Source: Halobacteriales archaeon QS_9_67_15 (lineage in GTDB: Archaea; Halobacteriota; Halobacteria; Halobacteriales; Haloarculaceae). From it: 15,789 nt of DNA. The translations under genes and the position numbers were made by a program. The notes under the pieces were generated by a model that saw nothing but the letters and a program-made list of their open reading frames with translations, made no database searches and was not told the origin of the DNA. Of the stretch, positions 8,210 through 13,158 are shown piece after piece; the first letter of the stretch is position 1, and the number at the start of each line of letters is the position of its first letter. The DNA is taken from positions 1 to 15,789 of the forward strand of contig PXSD01000094.1 of NCBI GenBank assembly GCA_003023165.1. Reading direction: 5' to 3'.

Positions 8210-8794
8210 ATGACCGACTTGCACACCGAACTGGCTGATGCCCGGAACGTCCTGCTGGCAGCGCCGTCGATGAGCGGCGACGAGGCCGAGGCCTGTACCG
8301 ACCTCCTGGTCTCCTCGTCTTCGGCCGGAGCGAACGTCCTGTGGGTGACGTTCCGCGGCGACGCGACGGACTGCATCGACCAGTGGTTCGCGACCACCGA
8401 CGACCAGCCGGGGAACGCGGCGGTCGTCGTCGTCGGCGACTCGCCGGGGCCGAACCCGGACGGCGTCACGGTCGAGCACATCTCGTCGCCGAGCGACCTG
8501 ACCGGGCTCGGGATCGCGATCGGCGAGTTGCTCTCCGAGTGGGACGGGTCCCCGGTGGTCTGTATCGACTCGCTGACCGCGATGCTCCAGTACGTCGAGG
8601 TCGAGACGGCCTACGAGTTCCTCCACGCGGTCACCGGGCAGTTCTACGCCGCCGACGCCCGCGCGCACTTCCACATCGACCCGAGCGCACACGAGTCGGC
8701 GACGGTCGATAGCATCGCCTCGCTGTTCGACGCCGTCGTGGAGTTCGACAGCGACGACGAACCATCGATCCGGAAGCGACACCTCCTGCAGTGA
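8210..8794 (+). CDS. Haloarchaeal KaiC/RecA-like DUF7504-type protein
   Basis: 194 residues. The layout resembles a degenerate RecA/KaiC fold: an N-terminal helix and strand (ELADARNVLLAAPSM) where a Walker A would lie but without GxxxxGKS, then strands NVLWVTF, AAVVVVGD and a Walker-B-like VVCIDSLTAML at about residues 118-128, followed by YEFLHAVTGQFYAADARAHFHID. This fits the haloarchaeal DUF7504 family, members of which are thought to be ATPase-like proteins without a clear nucleotide-binding loop. ATG 8210 is preferred over an in-frame ATG at 8186 because the family-like sequence begins MTDLHTELADARN and the TATA candidate sits too close to 8186. Function not established. Its position between mcm-linked genes is part of the conserved cluster. 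Confidence 0.75.
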   Translation: MTDLHTELADARNVLLAAPSMSGDEAEACTDLLVSSSSAGANVLWVTFRGDATDCIDQWFATTDDQPGNAAVVVVGDSPGPNPDGVTVEHISSPSDLTGLGIAIGELLSEWDGSPVVCIDSLTAMLQYVEVETAYEFLHAVTGQFYAADARAHFHIDPSAHESATVDSIASLFDAVVEFDSDDEPSIRKRHLLQ

Positions 8795-8830
8795 GGACGA
8801 GACAGCGAATCGTGATCTCTTAGCGATACG

Positions 8831-8836
8831 TTTATA
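8831..8836 (+). promoter_or_regulatory. TATA box for a leaderless transcript
   Basis: TTTATA is centred about 28 nt before the GTG at 8862, so the transcript should start at or next to the start codon. This spacing excludes the alternative upstream GTG at 8841, which would lie before the transcription start. Confidence 0.7.
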
Positions 8837-8861
8837 CCGGGTGGCGCGAGTATCGCCGACC

Positions 8862-9200
8862 GTGTTACTGGTAGTGACGTACTCGCGGGGAGCGCGGGGG
8901 ACGCTCCGCAACGTCTGTCGGACGCACGAGGAGGTCGTGGTCCGGCGGTTCGGACGGGTCGCACTGCTCGCCGAGACGGAGTTCGCGGCGTTTCAGGCGC
9001 TCCGGCTCCGCGAAAAACACGGTGGGGACGTCCAGATCGAGCGGACCGAGCCGTTCAACGAGTTCGAGGCCGTCGGTGCGTCCGTGCGGGAGGCTGCGGC
9101 GGCCTACGAGGCGCGCGACGAGTCGGCCCTCCCGTACGCGGCGTTCGCGGCGGGGAGCGACCATCCGGACCCCGAGCAACTGCGCGAGACGGAGCTATGA
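8862..9200 (+). CDS. Haloarchaeal conserved hypothetical protein (DUF7855-like)
   Basis: 112 residues beginning at GTG with MLLVVTYSRGARGTLRNVCR. The sequence has an N-terminal strand, a basic helix containing Cys (NVCRTHEEVVVRRFGRVALL), a conserved-looking ALRLREKHGGDVQIER segment and FNEFEAV, then an acidic tail. I recognise the pattern as a haloarchaea-only family in the mcm neighbourhood (DUF number from memory). The start follows the family N-terminus and the TATA spacing. It overlaps the next gene by ATGA, so the two are an operon. No catalytic motif or membrane segment is visible; function unknown. Confidence 0.8.
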   Translation: MLLVVTYSRGARGTLRNVCRTHEEVVVRRFGRVALLAETEFAAFQALRLREKHGGDVQIERTEPFNEFEAVGASVREAAAAYEARDESALPYAAFAAGSDHPDPEQLRETEL

Positions 9201-10015
9201 GCCACGGTGCGGTCGTGACCGTGCGAACCGGCGCAGGACGCAGGGAGGGGCGTGTCGTCGACCTCCGCGACGAGGATATCGATCCCGAACGGCTCGTCGC
9301 CGCGGTTCGCCGTGACGCGCGGACGAGTCGCGAGGCGAACGACGGCGGCCTCGCGGTCGACTGCCCGACGCCGCGAACGGTCCACGAGCACGTCGGCTGG
9401 GTTCGGCCGTCGATGCGCGTGCGAGTTCGGACGGCGCTCGCGGCGGCAGCCCGCTCCCGGGGCGGGGAGGCGCCGCAGGACGACGAACTCGCCGCTGTCC
9501 GCAGCGAACTGGCGGAGCTGACGGTACCGTCGTCGCCTGACCTGCGAACGCCGCGGGAGCGGGTCGCCGGGACCGACGCGGCAGTCGAGCGGGTGCGCGA
9601 ACGGGTCGCCGCGCTGCGAGGGCGGGTGCGGGCCGGCCGTGAGGCCGGTCGCGACGTAGCCGAACTCGAGGACGAACTCGCCGAGGCGACGCGGGAACTC
9701 TCCGAGCGCGAGACCGAGCGGGCAGCGGCGAGAGAGGCACTCGAGCGGGCGGAACGGCTGGCTCGCGAGAGTCGAGACGCGCGGGAGCGCCGCCGCCGAC
9801 TCGAAGACCGGCGGGCGAACCTCGAACGCCGCGCCCGCGCTCACCTCGTCGAGCGCATCCGCGAGGAGTACGAGACGGCGCTCGCGGCGGTGCCGGACGG
9901 ACCCGAACGGGTCGACGACCCCCTGGCCGTCGAGGGGTCTGCCGCGGCGTTGGCGGTGGGGCGGGTCGCCGACCTGCGCGCACCGGTCGTGCTCGACTGC
10001 CCTATCCGGAAATAA
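9197..10015 (+). CDS. Haloarchaeal coiled-coil protein (DUF7856-like), C-terminus probably truncated at the 29-bp repeat
   Basis: 272 residues, starting in an ATGA overlap with the preceding stop. An N-terminal globular part (GAVVTVRTGAGRREGRVVDL, later CPTPRTVHEHVGWVRP) is followed by a long charged heptad-rich helix from about residue 125 to 225 (repeated ERVRERVAALRGRVR / ELEDELAEATRELSERE type sequence), a probable coiled coil. The C-terminal strand reads VADLRAPVVLDC and then PIRK and a stop; the last four codons and stop are supplied by the 29-bp repeat. Relatives, as I recall them, continue for some 15-20 residues after the APVVL strand. Thus the end is probably foreign sequence. A coiled-coil partner of the neighbouring MinD-like ATPase is possible but is inference. 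Confidence 0.8.
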   Translation: MSHGAVVTVRTGAGRREGRVVDLRDEDIDPERLVAAVRRDARTSREANDGGLAVDCPTPRTVHEHVGWVRPSMRVRVRTALAAAARSRGGEAPQDDELAAVRSELAELTVPSSPDLRTPRERVAGTDAAVERVRERVAALRGRVRAGREAGRDVAELEDELAEATRELSERETERAAAREALERAERLARESRDARERRRRLEDRRANLERRARAHLVERIREEYETALAAVPDGPERVDDPLAVEGSAAALAVGRVADLRAPVVLDCPIRK

Positions 10016-10032
10016 TCTACAATAATCCGTAT
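10004..10032. repeat. 29-bp direct repeat, copy 2
   Basis: Identical to 2-30. It contains the last four codons and TAA stop of the gene ending at 10015, then about 17 bases before GC-rich haloarchaeal sequence resumes. The conserved gene order continues on the far side, so this looks like an insertion or substitution inside a normal cluster rather than a change of neighbourhood. Confidence 0.9.
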
Positions 10033-10092
10033 GAGACGACACCCCTCGGTCGATGCGACGACCGGTGGAACCGGGCCGGTGGCCGGCCCACG

Positions 10093-10101
10093 ATTTTAAA
10101 T
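10093..10101 (+). promoter_or_regulatory. TATA box for the 10125-11623 operon
   Basis: ATTTTAAAT is centred about 28 nt before ATG 10125, the spacing expected for a leaderless archaeal transcript. It is the strongest TATA match in the window and fixes the start of the next gene. Confidence 0.75.
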
Positions 10102-10124
10102 CGGAGCGGGCGACCAGCGGCCCC

Positions 10125-10970
10125 ATGGTCACGCTGGAGTGGCGTCTCGAACGGAGCGGTGGGGTGACGCTCGTCGGACTCGTCGTCGAGGCGGACCGAT
10201 CGTGTCGGGTGCGGGTCGAGAACAGCCTCGACGGGCCGGTCTGGCCGCCGCGGCGCCACGGCGAACCGGTCGCCGGCTGGGAGGACGGAACGTTCACCGG
10301 ACGGGTCCCCGACGACGGGACGTTGGCGGTCGGATACGCGACGCCCGCGCCGGTCGAGGAGCCGCCTGCGACGGTCGCGGCGGTCGAACCCGCGACGGAC
10401 GCCGACAGCGCGGTCGAATCGGGTGATCAAACGTTGGCTCCTACCGTGGAGTCGACGCCCAGCGGCGTCGTCCGTGCGCTCGGTGACCCGGTCGTCCCGC
10501 GCGACAGCGTCCCCGTTCCGGAGCCACGAACCGCTTCGGACCGGGCCTCGGCGGCGAGCGCGGGAGACGGCGGAACCGACGACCCCGCGGCACAGAGTCG
10601 CCACTCGGACGAACGGTCCCCGAAACGCGGGAGGGCTCCGAGCGGAGCCGACGAGGAGGAGCGGTCGAGGACGGACAACCCCGTGGTTCCCGGGGCCGTG
10701 CGGGCGTGGCTGCGTGACGTCGAGGAGCGACTCGACGCCGACCGCGAGGGGCGACCGAACGGGTCGGATGCGAATCGAAGGGGAACCGCCGACGAGCGAC
10801 GGCGACAGGCCGTGCTCGCGTCGGCACGCGAGGCGGACCGGTCCGCACTTCGGCAGGTACGGGAGCGGGTCGACGCTCTGCTCGCGCGGACCGAGGGGTA
10901 CGGCGAGCGTGGGACGCGCGACAGTGTCTCGGCGGGGACGACGGCGCGTGCCGACGACGGAGAGCGATGA
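10125..10970 (+). CDS. Haloarchaeal protein with small N-terminal domain and long disordered tail (DUF7857-like)
   Basis: 281 residues. The first about 70 (MVTLEWRLERSGGVTLVGLVV...ENSLDGPVWPPRRHGEP) look like a compact beta-rich domain with a conserved DGPVWPPRR motif. The remainder is rich in Asp, Glu, Ser, Ala and Arg and low in hydrophobics, so probably disordered, with a final amphipathic helix (about AVRAWLRDVEERLDADRE and later LRQVRERVDALLART). ATG 10125 is chosen from the TATA spacing; an in-frame upstream ATG at 10053 would lie before the promoter. Its stop overlaps the MinD-like ATPase start (ATGA), implying coupled expression and perhaps a shared complex. Family number is from memory; function unknown. 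Confidence 0.8.
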   Translation: MVTLEWRLERSGGVTLVGLVVEADRSCRVRVENSLDGPVWPPRRHGEPVAGWEDGTFTGRVPDDGTLAVGYATPAPVEEPPATVAAVEPATDADSAVESGDQTLAPTVESTPSGVVRALGDPVVPRDSVPVPEPRTASDRASAASAGDGGTDDPAAQSRHSDERSPKRGRAPSGADEEERSRTDNPVVPGAVRAWLRDVEERLDADREGRPNGSDANRRGTADERRRQAVLASAREADRSALRQVRERVDALLARTEGYGERGTRDSVSAGTTARADDGER

Positions 10971-11623
10971 TCATCGCGGTCGTCGGTGGAAAAGGTGGCG
11001 TCGGGAAGTCGACGGTCGCGTACAATCTGGGGGCCGAACTGGACGCCGTCGTCGTCGACGCCGACCTGGCGATGGCGGACCTGCCGACGAGCCGCGGGCC
11101 GGACCTGCACGACGTGCTGGCCGGCCGAGCGGACGCGACCGAAGCGGTCCGGGAAGACGCGCCCGTCGACGTGTTGCCCTGCGGACGGTCCCTGTCCGGT
11201 GCGCGAGCGTGTGAGCCGACGGCGCTGGTCGAGGCCGTCGAGCGCGTCAGGGACGTGTACGGCCGCGTCGTGGTGGACTGCCCGGCGGGGTTGAGCGGCG
11301 ACGTGGGGCTGGGGCTGCTCGTCGCGGACGCCTGTGTCCTCGTGACCGAACCGGCGCCGCCGGCGCTGGGCGACGCGCTCCGGGCGCGAGCGCTCGCTCG
11401 CGAACTCGACGCGGGGCTGGCGGCGATCGTTTTGAATCGCGCGACCGACGACGCACCGACGGACCTCGTCGCGCGCGAACTCGGTGGGCCGGTGACGACC
11501 GTGCCCGAGTCCGACGCCGTCGCCGAGGCACAGCGCGCGGGACTCCCGGTCGGCGAGCGCGCACCCAGAGCGGCGGCCGCTGCAGCGTTCGCCGACGCCG
11601 CACAGACCATCGAGCGAGCGTGA
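10967..11623 (+). CDS. MinD/ParA-like deviant Walker A ATPase
   Basis: 218 residues. The N-terminus MIIAVVGGKGGVGKST is the deviant Walker A loop (KGGxGKS) of the MinD/ParA/SIMIBI class. VVVDADLAMADLP is the switch I/A' region and VVVDCPAGLSGD the Walker B-like DxPAG motif. It then follows the MinD pattern: LVTEPAPPALGDALRA, IVLNRATDD (guanine-site-like NR), and a C-terminal helix without an obvious MinD membrane-targeting amphipathic sequence. It is shorter than bacterial MinD (about 260-270 aa). Known roles of the class are positioning of proteins, plasmids or chromosomes by ATP-dependent cycling. In this cluster it could act with the upstream disordered protein and coiled-coil protein on chromosome or replisome positioning; that is inference. 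It is the last clearly haloarchaeal gene. Confidence 0.9.
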   Translation: MIIAVVGGKGGVGKSTVAYNLGAELDAVVVDADLAMADLPTSRGPDLHDVLAGRADATEAVREDAPVDVLPCGRSLSGARACEPTALVEAVERVRDVYGRVVVDCPAGLSGDVGLGLLVADACVLVTEPAPPALGDALRARALARELDAGLAAIVLNRATDDAPTDLVARELGGPVTTVPESDAVAEAQRAGLPVGERAPRAAAAAAFADAAQTIERA

Positions 11624-11764
11624 GCGTTGCAGAAAAAGAGCGCGCTACGCTTCCATGTTACCCAGCCCCGACGGTAAAAAGAAAGACGCGCCCCCACGCC
11701 TTCGCCTTCTTCCGCCCGCTCTCCGCCCGAACACGACCGGGCCTTCTCGCCAACGCCCCCTCCG
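11624..11764. other. Junction between haloarchaeal and bacterial DNA
   Basis: No gene is seen on the plus strand. The left part continues from the MinD-like gene; the right part is a pyrimidine-rich leader (CCTTCGCCTTCTTCCGCCCG) before a bacterial-type gene. No transposase, tRNA, integrase site or repeat marks the change, and neither the 29-bp repeat nor the 7-bp arrays occur here. The crossover is probably between about 11,640 and 11,700. Either a misassembly or a transfer boundary. Confidence 0.6.
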
Positions 11765-12538
11765 ATGAACACTGACAAATACTGCCGCGTGCGCCTGGCC
11801 GAGCGCATCGACTTCGCCGACGACCTGGCCGTTTTCCGCTTCCGGCCCGACGAGGCCCTCGGCTTCACGCCCGGCCAGTACGCCACGCTCGGGCTGGAGG
11901 TCGACGGGCGCGAGCGCCCGCTTTTGCGGCCCTACTCGGTCGCCTCGGCCCCGCACGAGGACGTGCTGGATTTTTTCGTCGAACGCCTCGAGGAGGGCGC
12001 CCTTACGCCGCGCCTCTGGGACCTCGCCCCCGGCGACTCCGCGTGGGTGCGCCGCCGCATCGTGGGCCTCTTCACGCTCGACACCGAAAGCGGCGGCCGC
12101 CGCCGCCACCTGATGTGCGCGACCGTCACCGGGCTGGCCCCCTTCATCAGCATCGCCCGCGCGCAACAGCACGCCCTCGCCACCGGCGCGCGCCCCGACG
12201 GCGGCGAGCCACACCGTCTCGTCATCATCCACGGCGCCAGCTACCCGCACGAACTGGGCTTTTACCACGACGAGCTGGCCGAGCTGGACCGCACGACCGA
12301 CTGGCTGCGCTACGTGCCGACCGTCAGCCGCCCCCGGGAAGCCGAGGACTGGACCGGCGAGACCGGACGCGTAGGCGACGTGTTGCGCAAGCACGCCGAC
12401 GCGGAAGGCTGCACCGCCGAACGCGCGGTGGGCTACGCCTGCGGCCACCCGCAGATGATCGAGCACGCCCACGCGGTGCTCCAGCGCGCCGGCTTCGACG
12501 ACGAGCACCTGCACGAAGAAAAGTACTTCCGCGCCTGA
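11765..12538 (+). CDS. fpr: Ferredoxin--NADP+ reductase (Fpr type)
   Basis: 257 residues, the normal size for bacterial Fpr-type FAD enzymes that move electrons between NADPH and ferredoxin or flavodoxin in the cytoplasm. FAD binding: RPYSVAS at 55-61 after GQYATL. NADP binding: TGLAPF at 122-127, where the usual G before TGLAPF is Val121 (ATVTGLAPF rather than ATGTGLAPF), and CGHPQMI at 226-232. The C-terminus carries EKYF (252-255), typical of the group. The ATG has no Shine-Dalgarno sequence, as usual in Bacteroidota/Rhodothermota. Codon use and family point to a halophilic bacterium, not the haloarchaeon upstream. Convergent with the DUF433 gene. The Val substitution in the nucleotide loop may alter NADPH binding but occurs in an otherwise intact enzyme. 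Confidence 0.9.
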   Translation: MNTDKYCRVRLAERIDFADDLAVFRFRPDEALGFTPGQYATLGLEVDGRERPLLRPYSVASAPHEDVLDFFVERLEEGALTPRLWDLAPGDSAWVRRRIVGLFTLDTESGGRRRHLMCATVTGLAPFISIARAQQHALATGARPDGGEPHRLVIIHGASYPHELGFYHDELAELDRTTDWLRYVPTVSRPREAEDWTGETGRVGDVLRKHADAEGCTAERAVGYACGHPQMIEHAHAVLQRAGFDDEHLHEEKYFRA

Positions 12539-12559
12539 GGCGCGCGCGAACGGCTACGC

Positions 12560-12602
12560 GGCAGGTCAGGTGCAACGCTGAGTTATGCGGCTGCTTCGCG
12601 GT
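12560..12602. other. Possible attC-like remnant
   Basis: Read on the minus strand, this segment contains GCATAACTCAGCGTTGCAC, which resembles the conserved end of an integron cassette recombination site (compare the usual TTAACTCAGGCGTTAGRC). It directly follows the stop of the truncated toxin gene, the place where an attC would be. I could not find the complementary left half, so it may be a partial site or chance. Confidence 0.25.
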
Positions 12603-12650
12603 TCAGGAAAGCAACTGGTCGTCAACGTAGAACTTGACGCCTGTGGTCAC
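12603..12650 (-). pseudogene. Truncated PIN-like (DUF5615) toxin remnant
   Basis: A GTG start overlaps the DUF433 stop (GTGA). It reads MTTGVKFYVDDQLLS and stops after 15 codons. The order DUF433 followed by an overlapping gene beginning xKFYVDxxL is the standard arrangement for DUF433 antitoxin / DUF5615 PIN-like toxin pairs, where the toxin is about 110 residues. Only the first strand, with the first acidic residue pair of the PIN-like fold, remains, so no nuclease can be made. Downstream sequence in other frames does not resume the family. Confidence 0.6.
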
Positions 12651-12907
12651 GCTTTTCCTTCGAGTTTCTGCTGAAGGAGCGACGGCGTTTTCTGGCGCAA
12701 CGTTTCGACGAAAGCTTCGCCCGCTTCGATGGAGTCGTCGACCGCCTCCCGGTTGGCGAAATAATAGGAAAGCGCCGCATAGATGTCGGAGAGATCGAGG
12801 TCGTACTCGCTGGCGATCTCGTCAGCGCTCCAGCCAAGCCGGTCGTGCCAGACGGCAATGTTCTGCACGGTGATGCGGTGGCCGTCAATGCGCGGCTTGC
12901 CAGCCAT
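12647..12907 (-). CDS. DUF433 family antitoxin
   Basis: 86 residues. The DUF433 signature is clear: GKPRIDGHRITVQNI (residues 3-17), WHDRLGWSADEIASEYDLDLSDIYAALSYYFANREAVD. The family forms a small winged-helix-like DNA-binding antitoxin paired with PIN-like toxins, which it neutralises while repressing the shared promoter. ATG 12907 gives the canonical start MAGKPRIDGHRI. It overlaps the 15-codon toxin remnant by GTGA. With the partner broken, this is an orphan antitoxin, possibly still binding its own promoter or a related toxin elsewhere. Its base composition is less GC-rich than the flanking reductase and peptidase genes, consistent with an imported cassette. Confidence 0.88.
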   Translation of the reverse strand: MAGKPRIDGHRITVQNIAVWHDRLGWSADEIASEYDLDLSDIYAALSYYFANREAVDDSIEAGEAFVETLRQKTPSLLQQKLEGKA

Positions 12908-13158
12908 AGCGAGGAGTCGGTTTCGATCGAAGCAGCTTGTTGAACTCGTTTATGAGTGGCAGGTTCGACTGCTTCCTTGATCTGCACGCCACGACTCATC
13001 AATCTGGCAAGCACAAGTGCTGGTTCCGGGTCGTACTTCGGGTCGGGTTGGCTATCGAGATCGTCCAACCTGAAGTAGTTTATGCTGACCTCTCTTTCGG
13101 TAATAACACATTGCCGCCGAACACGTTACGATAACGACACGTCTCTACCAGCCCGCGC
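12908..13158. other. Gene-poor spacer upstream of DUF433
   Basis: About 250 bases of lower GC sequence. A minus-strand reading from TTG 13068 (LDDLDSQPDPKYDPEPALVL...) looks protein-like for some 45 codons and then runs out of frame over DUF433; it may be a gene remnant but I recognise no family. CGTTACGATAACG at 13124-13136 is a perfect 5-bp inverted repeat with a 3-base loop, within an AT-rich patch that could hold a promoter or operator for the minus-strand genes. Confidence 0.4.

Noticed and set aside
7766..8911. Minus-strand 381-codon frame and overlapping plus-strand frames near 8341
   Set aside because: Shadows of the small haloarchaeal genes; no start context, motifs or promoter.
31..10003. 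The segment between the repeats as a transposon or integrative element
   Set aside because: It contains the essential mcm and conserved neighbours, with no transposase or integrase, and the normal gene order continues beyond the right repeat.
2..10032. 29-bp repeat as part of a CRISPR array
   Set aside because: Only two copies 10 kb apart, no spacers and no cas genes.
11645..12514. Minus-strand 289-codon frame
   Set aside because: Antisense shadow of the ferredoxin-NADP reductase, which has all its FAD and NADP motifs on the plus strand.
12540..12600. Rho-independent terminator after the reductase
   Set aside because: GC-rich repeats (CGGCTACGCGG, CGGCTGCTTCGCGG) do not form a convincing stem, and no T-run follows.
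12622..13068. 148-codon minus-strand frame overlapping DUF433
   Set aside because: Starts at TTG, its second half is a shadow of DUF433, and no family is recognisable; kept only as a possible remnant in the spacer entry.
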